Assembly (NCBI GenBank): GCA_905221605.1
Contig: CAJNDS010002598.1
Span: 112,501 to 176,500, forward strand
From: Symbiodinium natans
Taxonomy: Eukaryota > Sar > Dinophyceae > Suessiales > Symbiodiniaceae
Direction of reading: 5' to 3'
Length of the DNA stretch: 64,000 nt
In this document: positions 1 to 10,154 of the stretch, one piece after another
Numbering within the stretch: the first letter of the stretch is position 1
Layout: each line of letters starts with the position of its first letter
The notes under the pieces: generated by a model
Told to the model about the DNA's origin: nothing
What the model saw: the letters and a program-made list of their open reading frames with translations, nothing else
Databases searched by the model: none
Position numbers and translations under genes: made by a program

Positions 1-142
1 ACCCTTTTTCCGACCCTATAAACCCTAAACAAAAAACCCAAAAAACCCTATAACCCCTGTAAGCCCCTAAAATCCACCCTTAAACCAAAAAAAGCCCAAA
101 AAACCCTATAACCCCTGTAAGCCCCTAAAATCCACCAACCTC
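1..142. repeat. Degenerate CCCTAAA-like tract
   Basis: C-rich telomere-like variants (ccctaaac, ccctataacc) fill the window start. A roughly 50-bp unit containing 'accctataacccctgtaag' occurs twice. The tract is too degenerate to be a chromosome end. Confidence 0.6.
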
Positions 143-201
143 AGCCCTGCTGTTTCGAGGAGTCCAGCCATAAGGCAGACAAGGAGAAGGAGGAGCCGCT
201 G
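143..201 (+). CDS. Candidate exon, charged helical peptide
   Basis: An open frame reads from QPCCFEES into KADKEKEEPL. A CCCTAAA-like tract lies to the left and GGGTTTAGGG to the right, the usual pattern here. A second short piece (about 317-337, QAYAAES then TGA) follows and may belong to the same gene. No family recognised. Confidence 0.4.
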
Positions 202-694
202 GGTTTTGTTGGGTTTTGTCGGGTTTAGGGGTTGAGGAGCGCAGATGGAGCGAGCTAGGGCTTGCCTTCTGTTCTTGACCCTAAACCCTAGACCCTAAGC
301 CCTAGACCCTTCGAAGCAGGCTTACGCAGCCGAGAGTTGATAAAAACCCGCTTCTTTGGGGTGGTTTCCTTGTTTGCCAGTGCGTGGGCGAATAGACAAA
401 GTATCATGGGACTCTGCCTTGACCCCTGAGGTCGTACCCTTTGGGTTTGGGGACCCTTTTTGAAGATCCTCTAAGGGAATATAAGGGCTATATGAGGAGG
501 ATATTCAGGGAAGCCTTAAGGGGTACAGCGGTAGGGGTGCGAGTCTTCATTCTTTGAAAGTAGGCTCGTTTTTGTCACCTCTTTCCCTGGCCAAGTTAGA
601 ATTCCAAGCCCCAACCCTAAACCCTAAAACCCTAGCACTAAACCCTAAACCCTAAAAGCCTAATACCCAGGCCTAAAACCCCACACTCTCACAG

Positions 695-760
695 GAGGCC
701 GTGTCGGCCCAGGCAAAGGCAGACGAGAAGCTGAAACAGACCCGGAAGCTCGGCGTTGAG
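695..760 (+). CDS. Candidate coiled-coil micro-exon
   Basis: This 66-nt frame follows a convincing acceptor (ctctcacag) and encodes a Lys/Glu/Ala-rich helix containing AQAKADEKLKQTRKL. The 3' border (gttgag then atatggg) has no GT, so a non-canonical GA donor or a border a few bases away is needed. TTTAGGG follows. Probably part of a coiled-coil gene spread over the first 12 kb. Confidence 0.5.
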
Positions 761-1262
761 ATATGGGTTTAGGGTTCTCAAACCCTGAAAGGTTTAGGGT
801 TTATTTGGGCGGACGTCAAAATACCATGTATGTAAAATATGATGGAAGTGCAATATGAAGTTCCGCTCTTGCTGGTTTATGTCTTCGCCACAAGGCGGCA
901 CCATGCGTATCTGCAGGTTTCAGGCTCTTCCCCATGTAGGCGCCAGGATAGCGCTAGCGTGGCGCTAGGTGTTCCTTTCCAAAGGCTAACATTTTAGGGT
1001 TTAGCGTGTAGGGTTTAGGGTTTAGAGCGATCCAGCTTCGGGAATCTTAAGTAGTGTAGGCGGCCTGCGGCTTAGGTAAGACTGTGGAACATTTACACAC
1101 CCTGCACCCTACACCCTAAACCCTGTGGTTGCGCCTGATGCATACTGCCGGCGTGCCAAAATTCCAAAGTCATGCGGCGTTGGCGCTAGCATCGCGCTAG
1201 CAAATATGAAGGGAAACTGCTTGCGGTGGCCACTTGCCCATCTAAGACAGCTGATTTGAAAC

Positions 1263-1334
1263 ATGGCCAACCTGGAAGAGCAAAGCACCGCTAGCTCGAG
1301 CTCAAGTAGCTCCAGTAGTTCCGAAGACGATGCC
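1263..1334 (+). CDS. Small ORF or first exon with serine run
   Basis: ATG opens MANLEEQSTA, followed by nine consecutive Ser and an acidic EDDA before TGA. It could be a 23-residue ORF or a first exon whose donor lies near the end. Ser-acidic stretches suit disordered N-terminal tails. Function unknown. Confidence 0.35.
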
Positions 1335-1880
1335 TGAGTCTGAAAATGACGGCGCTAGTGTGTTTTGCGAGGTTTTTGCATAGGGAGCAAGAATTAGTAC
1401 TACACTTCTGTCCTTGCCAAAGCCATCGTTCCAGGCCTTCGTTTTCCTTTTCGTCATAAGGCGGCACCATGATTTTTTCAGCATCCGCCGTTCCTGGAAG
1501 AAGGAATATTGACAGCCACCCTTTTGAGAACCCTAAGATCCGGAGGCCCCTTAAGCTCCGAATACCCAACCCCCCCCCCTCCCCCCCCAATTCCCCAAGC
1601 CCCCCGAACCCTAAACCCCATTTCCAGATCCTGAAAGAAGGGAGGATATTTGAGGGGGGAGCGCGGTACCGCTAGAACCTTAGGCAAGCCTCGGGCTCCT
1701 CAGGGGGCACGAGAAAACGATGTAGCTAGACCCTAAACCCTAAACCCTCCCTTCCTTAAGGACATTGCGGTACTAGGAGTGTTAGGGCTCAGGGTTTAGG
1801 GCTTAGGGTCCTGAATCCTGAGGGCTTGGGGTCCTGAATCCTGAGCCAGACATTGTGTAGAGAATCCAGGGTGTAGGATT

Positions 1881-1985
1881 TACGCCCGAAACCCTAAACC
1901 CTAAACCCAAAACTTTACCCTAAACCCTAAACCCTAAACCCTAAACCCTAAACCCTAAACCCTAAACCCTAAACCCTAAACCCTT
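1881..1985 (-). repeat. Interstitial telomeric array (CCCTAAA)n
   Basis: The tract is CCCTAAA-rich throughout and near-perfect from about 1915. A forward TTTAGGG array at 2085-2170 lies about 100 bp away. The enclosed unique piece (1986-2084) has a C-left/T-right setting and may hold another exon. Confidence 0.85.
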
Positions 1986-2084
1986 AGGCCCGGAAGCCTA
2001 ACCACAACAGCGCCAAACCGGCTCCTTGCCAAAGGAAGGTGCACCATGACAATGTCGGCGCCTGGGCCTAGTTGCGGCTGAAGG

Positions 2085-2170
2085 AGTTTAGGGTTTAGGG
2101 TTTAGGGTTTAGGGTTTAGGGTTTCGGGTTTGGGGTTTGGGGTTTAGGGTTTAGGGTTTAGGGTTTAGGC
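2085..2170 (+). repeat. Interstitial telomeric array (TTTAGGG)n
   Basis: TTTAGGG units with GGGTTTG and TTTAGGC variants at the right end. It is followed at once by CCCTAAA units (2200-2230), giving a small foldback. Confidence 0.85.
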
Positions 2171-2276
2171 TTTAGGCTTTAGGCGAAGGCTAGCCCTAGA
2201 CCCTAAACCCTGAAAAACCCTAAACCCTAACAGAACTCCGAGGCACGAGTTACACAGACACGCGTCGCCCATTCAG

Positions 2277-2351
2277 TTTGTGCTGGTTCAAGAGCCTCTT
2301 CAGATGTGCTTGGCGCAGCCCTCTTTCTCTGTCCGAAGTTCACAGCAACAG
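2277..2351 (+). CDS. Candidate exon
   Basis: After an acceptor-like cattcag, the frame reads LVQEPLQMCLAQPSF and ends in a Gln run before a G-rich tract. A second frame is also open, so the frame is not certain. Confidence 0.35.
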
Positions 2352-2511
2352 GGTTTGGGGTGTGGGGCGGTTGGGGTCTGGGGCTGAGGGATCGTTTGAG
2401 GCTTTAAAGGTTTGTTTCTGTTTCGGAGCTGGGGGATGCGCGGGGGGGGGGGGGGGGTTCTGATTTGGGGGTTGGCAGCGCCTGACCAGCGAGCTCCCTC
2501 AGACTACCTAT

Positions 2512-2640
2512 AAGTTTGCTGTCGGGAGTCCTGTCGCTCGGTTCGTTCAGCTCTGCAGGTGGCGCAAAAAACTACACCCCGTGCATGCCAGCGGCTATAG
2601 GCGGCCGGCAAGAGAATCCCCAAAAAGGGCCTTCAATCCC
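2512..2640 (+). CDS. Candidate exon
   Basis: The open frame includes LLSGVLSLGSFSSAGGAKN and continues to IGGRQENPQKG, then runs into CCCTAAA-like sequence. No family recognised. Confidence 0.35.
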
Positions 2641-2756
2641 AAAGCCCCAAACCCTAAACCCTAAGCCCGAAACCCTAAACCCTGAACTCCTAAACCCTAA
2701 ACTCCTAAACTCCTAAACCCGAAGCCCTGAACCCTAAACCCTCAACTCCCCCAAAG

Positions 2757-2843
2757 GTATACTGCGAGATGCCATTGCCGACGACGACAAGGCGGCGCAG
2801 ATGGCAGAAGAGGCGAAGAAGCAAGTCGACGAGGCCATTTCGG
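2757..2843 (+). CDS. Candidate coiled-coil micro-exon
   Basis: The frame after acceptor ccaaag encodes RDAIADDDKAAQMAEEAKK, a strong helix or coiled-coil composition, and runs into GTTTAGGG. CCCTAAA lies to the left and TTTAGGG to the right. Likely the same gene as the exon at 695. Confidence 0.5.
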
Positions 2844-2892
2844 GGAGAGGTTTAGGGTTTACGGTTTAGGGTTTTGAAAAAAGGTTGGGATT

Positions 2893-3114
2893 TTGGGAGG
2901 TTTCCCTGCAGTAGAGGTGTCCGTTGAAGGGGGTTATGCTGTATTTGTGGCTGTAGAGGGAGACTTTTGCTTTTGTAATCCATTCGGGCAGTGCTCTCAG
3001 GACTGTGGCCAGCCAAGGACAAATCCGCTGACAGGACTTAGATCTTCAGTGCACGGCAGGAAGGGAATTGCACCGCATCGGCTTTCTCGAGAGATTCAGA
3101 TCCAGCAATCGTAG
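2893..3114 (+). CDS. ORF, possible exon with Cys-rich segment
   Basis: A 73-codon frame ends at TAG just before a CCCTAAA array. It contains CFCNPFGQCSQDCG, a Cys pattern that could bind metal or form disulphides, although it matches no family I can name. The TAG may lie past an unseen donor. Confidence 0.35.
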   Translation: MGGFPAVEVSVEGGYAVFVAVEGDFCFCNPFGQCSQDCGQPRTNPLTGLRSSVHGRKGIAPHRLSREIQIQQS

Positions 3115-3122
3115 AGCACGCC

Positions 3123-3226
3123 CTAAGCCCTAAACCCTAAACCCTAAACCCTAAACCCTAAACCCTAAACCCTAAACCCTAAACCCTAAACCCTAAACCC
3201 TAAACCCTAAACCCTAAACCCTAAAC
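3123..3226 (-). repeat. Interstitial telomeric array (CCCTAAA)n
   Basis: Near-perfect heptamers, about 15 units, immediately left of the coiled-coil exon at 3331. Confidence 0.9.
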
Positions 3227-3330
3227 CCACCCTCCCACCTGCACAAACCCTGAATCCTACATCTCCCTCGACTCCCACACCCTTGCTGCCCCAGCCCTGG
3301 GTACGCTGTGCTCCGCTTCCCTGGCCCGAG

Positions 3331-3402
3331 GCGCACGCGGAGGTAGAGAAGGTGAAGAAAGCCGAGAAGCGCTACGAAGCGCAGGCCAAGGAGGCCAGTG
3401 AC
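3331..3402 (+). CDS. Candidate coiled-coil micro-exon
   Basis: From an AG acceptor the frame reads AHAEVEKVKKAEKRYEAQAK, then EASD, reaching TAG inside the following TTTAGGG-like tract. The heptad-like Ala/Glu/Lys pattern matches the exons at 695 and 2757. Confidence 0.5.
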
Positions 3403-3529
3403 ATTTAGGGCAGGGTTCCGGGTTCCGGGTTTAGGGTTGAGGGTTGAGGGTTGAGGGTTTAGGTAACAAATGGGTCCCAGGGAGGGTATTATTTTAAGGT
3501 CTGTCCGGCCTTGTGGTGGGGGAGGGAGG

Positions 3530-3568
<39 letters not shown>

Positions 3569-3575
3569 AGAAGAA

Positions 3576-3623
3576 GCTTCCGCCCTCCGCAAGCTGCGCG
3601 AGGTGGAGGGGGCAATGCTGGAT
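3576..3623 (+). CDS. Candidate coiled-coil micro-exon
   Basis: Directly after a GA microsatellite (3535-3564) the frame reads SALRKLREVEGAMLD. Downstream bases continue Glu/Lys-rich (to about 3700) in another frame. The frame is uncertain because of the repeat. Confidence 0.35.
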
Positions 3624-3999
3624 CCTTTTGCCCACTGAGAGAAGAAGCCGCAGAAGAAGGAGAAGAGAAACAAGAAGAAGACCCTCTAGTCAGATGCTCC
3701 GAATGAAAAAAGGACGAGAGTGATGAGTGTGAGCCAGTGCAAGCAGCAGCTGAATGGGCCCTCAGTGGACAGAACACCCTAATCCCCCCAAACTTCCCTT
3801 CCTATGCCCCCCTCCTCTGCCTCCTAGGACCCCCAGAGTAGGCCGCTATTCCCCTTTTTTTAGGGTTTGGGTTTGCTTGTAAACCCTTTTCAACCAAACA
3901 GGACATCCTTGTTGATTCCGACCGAGATTACTCTTAGGGTTTAGGGTTTAGGGTTTAGGGTTTAGGGTTTAGAGCTAGCATCTCAGCTCACCGGCGCAG

Positions 4000-4047
4000 G
4001 CCGCTGCTGTGGAGAAGGTTGCCCAGGCACGGCTTCTTTCCGCTAAA
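4000..4047 (+). CDS. Candidate coiled-coil micro-exon
   Basis: After acceptor cggcgcag the frame reads AAAVEKVAQARLLSAK. The flanking arrays are reversed from the usual order (TTTAGGG left, CCCTAAA right). Confidence 0.4.
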
Positions 4048-4135
4048 CCCTAAACCCTAAACCCTAGGCAAAAAACCCTAAACCCTAAACTCTAAACCCT
4101 AAACGCTAAACCTCTCTACCATATAACCCTACATG

Positions 4136-5115
4136 TTAAACACCAATTGGAGAATTTGATCCATTTCTTTTTTTTTTCACCCCCCCCCCCCCCCCCCCGT
4201 TGTTCAGCACCAATTGGAGAATTTGATCCATTTTGCCCCCCCCGACCACTTTGACCCCCCATTGTTCAGCACCAAGTGGAGAATTTGATCCATTTTGGCT
4301 TCTCCGACCCCTCTGACCCCCCATTGCTCAGCACCAATTGGAGAATTTGATCCATTTTGGCTTCTCCGACCCCTCTGACCCCATTGTTCAGCAACAATTG
4401 GAGAATTTGATCCATTTTGACCCCTCCGACCCCTTTCAGGGAGGCTTCGTGGGGGGGGGTACCCCATGATTCGGGAAAAATGGCTCGATTCCCAGTTAGT
4501 TTTAAATAGACTTTATATAGCGGAGTTGACCCCCTCATTTTCTAGATTTCTCTGACCCCCTCAATGCTGGCCCTCTGACCCCTTTAACCCCCCATTGTTT
4601 GGCACGAGTGGAGAATTTGATCCATTTCGACCCCTCCGGCCCCTTTGGACCCCTTTGACCCCCCCATTGTTCAGCATCAATTGGAGAATTTGACCCATGT
4701 CGAACCTTCTGACCCCTTTGACACCCCCATTGTTCAGCACCAATTGGAGAATTTAAATGATCCATTTCGACCCCTCCGACCCCTTTACCCCCCCCATTGT
4801 TCAGCACCAATGGGACCATTTGATCCATTTTATTTTGACCCCTCCGACCCTTTGTTTCAAGGCCTCACAGCCTGGTGTTTAGGATTTCAGGGCCTCACTG
4901 GTGTAAAGGGTTTCAGGGACTCAAGGCCTGGCGTTAGGGTTTCAGGGCCTCAAGGCCTGGTGTTTAGGGTTTCAGGGCCTCAAGGCCTGGCGTGGCTTGT
5001 GTTAAGTACTTGGTACTACGGCGCGATTGTGTTGTGCATTGGTGCATCCGAAGACAAATATTGAACCTTCTATTGTCGTAATGTTATGGGATTCTTTGGG
5101 CGGGTGGGTTTTTTT
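4136..5115 (+). repeat. L1: tandem-array element with conserved L module
   Basis: About ten copies of a roughly 60-bp unit (key words caattggagaatttgatcc and cccctccgacccct) run from 4136 to about 4860. Four copies of a 35-bp unit (ttcagggcctcaaggcctgg) follow. Near 5074-5112 lies the module aatgttatgggattcttt plus gggcgggtgggt, shared with four other elements in this window. Open frames across the array are repeat artefacts. Confidence 0.75.
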
Positions 5116-5324
5116 TTCCGTTGCCTACACACACTGCTGGCCTAGTAAATGCTCGAACTTGAGATGCTGAACCCTAAATCCTAAACCCTAAACCCTAAAC
5201 CCTAGCCCTAAACCCGAAACCCCTAATCCTAAACCCCAAGCCTCATGGAGAGGGCCCCCAAGGTGTTGATAGCAGCGCGCGCCGACCCGGAACAAGCCTA
5301 GACCCCTACCATTACCTGTCTTGG

Positions 5325-5440
5325 GGGTTTAGGGTTTATAGGGTTTAGGGTTTAGGGTTTAGGGTTCAGGGTTCAGGGTTTAGGGTTTAGGGTTTAGGGT
5401 TCAGGTTTCAGGGTTTAGGGTTTAGGGTTTAGGGTTTGGA
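5325..5440 (+). repeat. Interstitial telomeric array (TTTAGGG)n
   Basis: TTTAGGG units with some TTCAGGG variants, ending about 20 bp before the coiled-coil exon at 5458. Confidence 0.85.
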
Positions 5441-5457
5441 CAACATGGCCGCCCCAG

Positions 5458-5531
5458 AGGATGCGAAAGCGCACGCCGATGCCCTGTCGAGACAGCGGGC
5501 CGCGGAGCTTGCTGTACTTCAGGATGGGCTT
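5458..5531 (+). CDS. Candidate coiled-coil micro-exon
   Basis: After acceptor gccccag the frame reads DAKAHADALSRQRAAELAVL and on into QDGL. The same frame is open upstream from a Met (MAAPE), so it could also be a start. Confidence 0.5.
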
Positions 5532-5551
5532 AGAGGGTTTTGGTTTCTTAG

Positions 5552-5942
5552 GGTTTAGGTTTAGGGTTTAGGGTTTAGGGTTTAGGGTTTAGGGTTTAGG
5601 GTTTAGGGTTTAGGGTTTAGGGTTTAGGGTTTAGGGTTTAGGGTTTAGGGTTTAGGGTTTAGGGAGATGAGGGACGTGGAGGGTACAACTGTTGGGGGGG
5701 CAGGTAGAGTTCCGCGTTGGGTTTCTATAGTCCTTGAGAGGGCTTCACTCAGACTGGCACCCTGCTGAGCCCAAAGCTTTAACCCAAACCCTAAACCCTG
5801 AAACCCTGAAACCCTGAAACCCTGAAACCTGAAACCTGAACCCTAAACCCTAAACCCTAAACCCTAAACCCTAAACCCTAAACCCTAAACCCTAAACCCT
5901 AAACCCTAAACCCTAAACCCTAAACCCTAAACCCTAAACCCT
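5552..5942. repeat. Telomeric foldback intron (TTTAGGG, spacer, CCCTAAA)
   Basis: About 16 forward heptamers (5552-5665), a 110-bp spacer, then about 20 reverse heptamers (to 5942). It lies exactly between the coiled-coil exons at 5458 and 5989, so transcription would give an intron with complementary telomeric arms. Confidence 0.8.
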
Positions 5943-5988
5943 TCCTCCACGAAGATGCGCCCCCGACCATGGCTGTGGTTGCGAGGAG

Positions 5989-6063
5989 GAGGCCCGGGCG
6001 CGGGCCAAAGGTAAGGCCAAGCTGCTGCTGGAGCTGAGCAAAGTGGAAAGCGCCAGGCTGGAG
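5989..6063 (+). CDS. Candidate coiled-coil micro-exon
   Basis: The frame reads EARARAKGKAKLLLELSKVE and on to SARLE, then GGGTTTAG. Typical coiled-coil composition with CCCTAAA left and TTTAGGG right. Confidence 0.5.
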
Positions 6064-6264
6064 GGGGTTTAGGGTTTAGGGTTTAGGGTTTAGGGTTTAG
6101 GGTTGCGCTTGGGCGAGTTGAGGTGCCATCTGCGCACTGCAGCCTTCGTCGCCCGATTAATTATTGTTTTGTTGAGAAAATTACGCAAGATGTATCGTCA
6201 TGTATGATGACTTGTTTGGTCTGCGGTCTACATGTGCCAAGCCCATGTCCGGTCCCCATGTCAG

Positions 6265-6369
6265 GCGCGCCGTCGCCGCCGCCCTCGCGGAGGCGCACAA
6301 CGCAACGCGCGTGGCTGCGCAGGCGCGATGGGGAAAGGGACTCAGACGCGCTGGGGCAACGGGGTCGGA
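6265..6369 (+). CDS. Candidate coiled-coil exon abutting element B1
   Basis: After catgtcag the frame reads AVAAALAEAHNATRVAAQAR and continues to ATGSE, where the terminal repeat of inverted-repeat element B1 begins. An exon running straight into the element suggests the element supplies the intron. Confidence 0.45.
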
Positions 6370-6840
6370 ACCTGGGACCCTATTTACCTACAGTTCTTGC
6401 AGCAACTACCCTGAATTGTAAACGCTTGCGCGCGCCGCCTCGGCAGCCGCGCCCGCCCCAGGACAGGAAAGGAGGACAGAGGGTTGAAGGGCAGAGCGGG
6501 TGGGGGGGGGGTCGGGGGCGGGTGAGGGGGGGGGTGAGGGGGAGGGGTGGGGTGGGGGGGGGGGGGTGTGGGGGGGGGGGGGGTGGGAGGGGGGTGGGGG
6601 GGGCACTCTTCGCGCAGGAGCCAGGATCCTGCACGGCATCGGTTTGCAGCTCCTCCAAGGGATTGGGACGGGTGCCACAGGGCGGGGGGGGTGGGGGGGG
6701 GGGGTGGCGTCAGAAAATTTGGTTGGGCTAGGGAAGGAGGCCCGATCCGGGTCTGCTTGTTCCAGACGCTTCTCGGCAGGAAGCCGAGGCGAATTAGGAG
6801 GTGTAACCCATAAAGCTGTAGGTAAAGAGGGTCCCTGGAA
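6370..6840. mobile_element. B1: family B inverted-repeat element with G-rich insert
   Basis: The left end (acctgggaccctatttacct) and right end (ctgtaggtaaagagggtcc) are the family B terminal repeats. The interior (about 6420-6800) holds a GC-rich segment and long GGGGTGGGG tracts absent from the compact 93-bp copy B4. Confidence 0.6.
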
Positions 6841-7066
6841 GACCCTAGAGTGCGCATTTTGTCCGTGATGTTGTGGGGTTGAGGACTGGGATCCGCCGCA
6901 TTCTCTCAGGGGTAGGGGATGGTATAGGGATTTAGGCAAGCGCAACCAAGGCAGTCCCATGCACCCCAAACGCAACTAGCGCGGGCTTGGGGGTTTAGAG
7001 GGCTGAGGGTTCGGGATTTTTGGGGAAACCCTGTAGAACGTGTGTAGGGGTTTGAGGATATTCCGG

Positions 7067-7147
7067 TTTATGGATTTCGGTCTGTTGGAGGACGGAATCT
7101 TTCGTGTTTCAGTGACTGGACTGCAGGACCCCCGAGCCGAGTGCTAA
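7067..7147 (+). CDS. Candidate terminal exon
   Basis: The frame FMDFGLLEDGIFRVSVTGLQ continues to DPRAEC and ends at TAA. No family recognised. It could end a gene or sit over an unseen donor. Confidence 0.35.
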   Translation, partial: FMDFGLLEDGIFRVSVTGLQDPRAEC

Positions 7148-7269
7148 ACCTCAGACTCCGAATCAAGAATCAGATGTTCACTTTGCTTTACTGTACGTAG
7201 GGTTTAGGGTTTAGGGTTTAGAATTTAGGGTTTAGGGTTTAGGGCACCAACCCAGCAACTCATTCCCAG

Positions 7270-7346
7270 TACTAAGCCTCCGAAGCAAGTCGAAAGCTGC
7301 TCGAAGGAGGTGACGGATGCCGGGGAGAAGAAGAAGCAGGCAGAAT
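7270..7346 (+). CDS. Candidate coiled-coil exon
   Basis: After acceptor cattcccag the frame reads KQVESCSKEVTDAGEKKKQ, then AE, with GT at 7347-7348. Composition matches the coiled-coil exons upstream. Confidence 0.45.
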
Positions 7347-7379
7347 GTTCCCCAATGGGCTGCAGAAAAGGCTTTTTTT

Positions 7380-7580
7380 GCACAGCGGGAGGGAGGGACG
7401 GAGACGGAGACGGAGACAGCGAGAGCGAGAGCAACAGTGAGAGTGAGAGAGTGAGTGAGGGTGATTCTGTGTCTCTCTGTGTCTCTCTCTCTCTCTCTCC
7501 GTCTGTGTCTCTGTTTGCCTCTCTGTGTCTCTCTCTCTCTCTCTCTCTCTATATCTGTCTCTGTCTCTCTCTCTGTCTGA
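7380..7580. repeat. GGAGAC / GAGA / CTCTGT microsatellites
   Basis: GA-type repeats (7385-7460) pass into TCTC and TGTCTC repeats (7471-7577). Low-complexity translations on both strands here are not credible proteins. Confidence 0.8.
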
Positions 7581-7674
7581 GCTCTAAAGCTACAGCGGCA
7601 GCCCGGGAATTTGGCTGCGATGTTGGGCATGAGCCGAGCCTTTAAAGATCTGAAGCCCTGGAGCTTCCATCTCC

Positions 7675-7809
7675 TACCTGGACCTCTCTTTGCCTCCAGC
7701 TTAGTGGGTTTAGGGTTTAGGGTTTAGGGTTTAGGGTTTAGGGTTAGCTACCCTGAACTTGTAGGTATAGCCCATAAAACTGTAGGTCAAGAGGGCCCCA
7801 GGTAGACCC
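7675..7809. mobile_element. B2: family B element with nested TTTAGGG array
   Basis: The left end (acctggacctctctttgcct) and right end (cataaaactgtaggtcaaga...ccccaggt) match family B. A TTTAGGG array (7708-7745) sits inside and is missing from B4-B6, so it looks like a secondary insertion or expansion. Confidence 0.65.
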
Positions 7810-8055
7810 TGAGTCCCCTGAGCCTTGGCAGCATTCCGGGTTCCGAGTTCGAGGGTTTAGGGTTTAGGGTTTAGGGGTTAGGGTTGAGGGTTTAGGGTTT
7901 AGGGTAGGTTCTGTCATCGGGGTGGCCACGAGTGCTTCCTCGCTGGCAGGTACCGGCATGGCTCTCAGACTGGGTTTAGGGTAGGTTCTGTGACATGTTA
8001 TGACGAAAGAAGTTTGGACGGGTTTTGCAGGACCCCCACCTGATGCCACACAAGG

Positions 8056-8190
8056 CCCCTAAACCCTAAACCCTAAACCCTAAACCCTAAACCCTAACCC
8101 CTAACCCCTAAACCCTAAACCCTAAACCCTAAACCCTAAACCCTAAACCCTAAACCCTAAACCCTAAACCCTAAACCCTAACCCTAAACC
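8056..8190 (-). repeat. Interstitial telomeric array (CCCTAAA)n
   Basis: About 18 heptamers with a few CCCTAACC variants, left of the exon at 8234. Confidence 0.85.
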
Positions 8191-8233
8191 CTGGGGCATG
8201 GGGGGCTTGAGCTCTCGATGCGGGCTGCGCCAG

Positions 8234-8277
8234 GCGGCTGCCGAGATGAAGAGGGCGAAGAACTTAATGCAGGCCAG
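8234..8277 (+). CDS. Candidate coiled-coil micro-exon
   Basis: After acceptor gcgccag the frame reads AAEMKRAKNLMQAS. CCCTAAA left, TTTAGGG right. Confidence 0.45.
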
Positions 8278-8365
8278 TCCCCGGGTTCTGGGTTTAGGGT
8301 TTAGGATTTAGGGTTCCAGTCTTAATTTAAGGGTTGAGGGCTTAGGGTTTAGGTTTTAGGGCTTA

Positions 8366-8447
8366 GGGCTTTTGTGGGTTCTGGGTGCCTATTATGGCTA
8401 CTTATACCCAACAAGTATATACTCTTCTTCCAGGGCCTACTCCAAAG
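8366..8447. mobile_element. D1: truncated family D element
   Basis: The core (gggttctgggtgcctattat) and right terminus (ggcctactccaaag) match family D. The left terminus is replaced by TTTAGGG-like DNA. Confidence 0.5.
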
Positions 8448-8656
8448 TAGGGCTTAGGGCTTCTTTTTGGCTATTCTGATGTCTGGTAATTTCTATTACT
8501 ATCATTATCAGCCTTTTTTTCATGTGTACTATATATATATACACACACATATTTTTCGGTATTTGCTATGGTTGTTATTATAACAAATCTTTGTTGAGTT
8601 TTCTTGTTTATATGTTCATATTGATTTTTTCCTGGTTTGGGGTGTATTTTGCGTAG

Positions 8657-8728
8657 GCGTTCCTCCATTCTAAGCCGTAGCGCTGCATGGCGCATCGCAT
8701 CAGGAGGCTACTCCCTAGAGCATAAGCC
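8657..8728 (+). CDS. Candidate exon, strand uncertain
   Basis: After tttgcgtag the plus frame reads RSSILSRSAAWRIASGGYS. The minus strand is also open (MRHAALRLRMEERLRKI), so orientation is not settled. Neighbours favour plus. AT-rich DNA (8465-8640) precedes it. Confidence 0.3.
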
Positions 8729-9050
8729 TTAAACCCCTAAACGGATATGGGCAGCTTTCCAAATGAGAGTCCCTTTCGTAACCCCTTCTTCTGGGGTCCT
8801 ACAGGGATGGAAAAAGTGACCCTTAGGGTTTAGGGTTTAGGGTTTGGGGTTTGGGGTTTAGGGTTTAGGGAGAACTACCCATACTCACGCTCTAGGAACG
8901 GCTCGGGCTCATAGGGCTTAAGGCTCAGTGAGGCACCCTAAGACGCAATAAACCAAAGGCAGGACCCTAAGACACTAAAGTCCAACATAGCGTGTAGGGT
9001 TAAGGGTTTAGGGTTTAGGGTTCAGGGTTCAGGGTTTAGGTGCCAAAAGC

Positions 9051-9100
9051 AGGTCGCCCAGGAGATGCATGACGTCGCCGAGCACTTGATCTGCACTTCG
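9051..9100 (+). CDS. Candidate coiled-coil micro-exon
   Basis: The frame reads QVAQEMHDVAEHLICTS. Flanking array orientation is reversed (TTTAGGG left, CCCTAAA right). Confidence 0.35.
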
Positions 9101-9462
9101 GAACCCTAAATCCCCAGCCTCAAACCCTATTTCTTTGGTTAACCAGCAAAAAGCAGGTTTTGGGTTCCTAAGGTAGGCCTGAGGCCCTCAACCGCAAGCC
9201 CCGCCCTTCCCTAAACAAAGAGTCCCAAGAACCCCCCCCCCCCCCCCCCCGCAGAACCGCGCCTTTCTGCATCTCAGATGAGTGCTTGAGATTCGGAGTT
9301 CGAAAATTCCGAAGTGCGCCGTAAGCCCGCCCCAAACCCTAAGCCCTAAACCCTAAAGCTGTGCGGGTCGCCAAAAACAAAACCTTAACCCCCAAAATCT
9401 TAAGCCCTAAACCTTAACCCCTAAACCCTGAACCCTAAACCCTAAACCCTAAGCGCTCCCAG

Positions 9463-9535
9463 GCGTGCCATGGTGGCTGCTCACGTGCTCCAAAGCACGG
9501 GTGCCAAAGCCCAGGGGCAGAACCAGTCGCAGGCT
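9463..9535 (+). CDS. Candidate helical exon
   Basis: After acceptor gctcccag the frame reads MVAAHVLQSTGAKAQGQNQ, then SQAG. CCCTAAA left (9335-9452), TTTAGGG-like right. Confidence 0.45.
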
Positions 9536-9654
9536 GGGGGTTTCGGGTTTAGGGTTTATAGGGCTGAGGGCTTAGGGTTTAGGGCTTAGGGGTCACCTAT
9601 ATAACCCGTATCAATATGTGCTATGAAAAATGCAGGGCCCACACTGCGGATCCC

Positions 9655-9712
9655 TGTAACAAGGGTAAGGGACCATGCTAAGGGCCCATGGCTCCAACCT
9701 TAGATATGTGGT
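9655..9712. mobile_element. J1: family J element fragment
   Basis: The segment 'agggaccatgctaagggccc' followed by atgg recurs as 'agggaccacactaagggccc' near 62945 and inverted near 30385. A short dispersed inverted-repeat element is likely. Ends are poorly defined. Confidence 0.4.
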
Positions 9713-10009
9713 TGTGATAGTCCTTGGCTCACTTGTGGCTCGACATGTGGGAGTATCCTAAGATATCCTAAGTCTTTGGGTTTAGGGTTTAGGGTTTAGG
9801 GTTTAGGCACATACGGTTCCCCCCCACCCCCTTGCCCCCCAATATTAAATATTCCATCAGGGTCCCTAAACCCGAAACCCGAAACCCGAAACCCTACGTT
9901 CTGGGAATCGGGGACCCTATAGCCAAGATGAACCCCGTAAATGAACCCTGAAACCCTCAAACATGCTGGTAAAATCTCTATACCTCTATACTCAAAGCCC
10001 CATAAAACC

Positions 10010-10115
10010 ACCTAAAACCCTCAACCCTCAACCCTCAACCCTCAACCCTAAACCCTAAACCCTAAACCCTAAACCCAACACCTAAACCCTAAACCCAAAA
10101 CCCTAAACCCTAAAT
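10010..10115 (-). repeat. Interstitial telomeric array with CCCTCAA variants
   Basis: CCCTCAA units pass into CCCTAAA units, left of the micro-exon at 10155. Confidence 0.8.
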
Positions 10116-10154
10116 CCTTTGTCTGTCGTGGATGCCTCCGATATGTTCGGCCAG

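Noticed and set aside
900-1200. Inverted-repeat element built on gcgctag words
   Set aside because: The words ggcgctag and agcgctagc recur, but no pair of matching ends could be defined.
4135-4830. Repeat-protein gene (QILQLVLNNG units)
   Set aside because: Frames change from unit to unit and the unit is a 60-bp DNA repeat attached to the L module. Repeat artefact is simpler.
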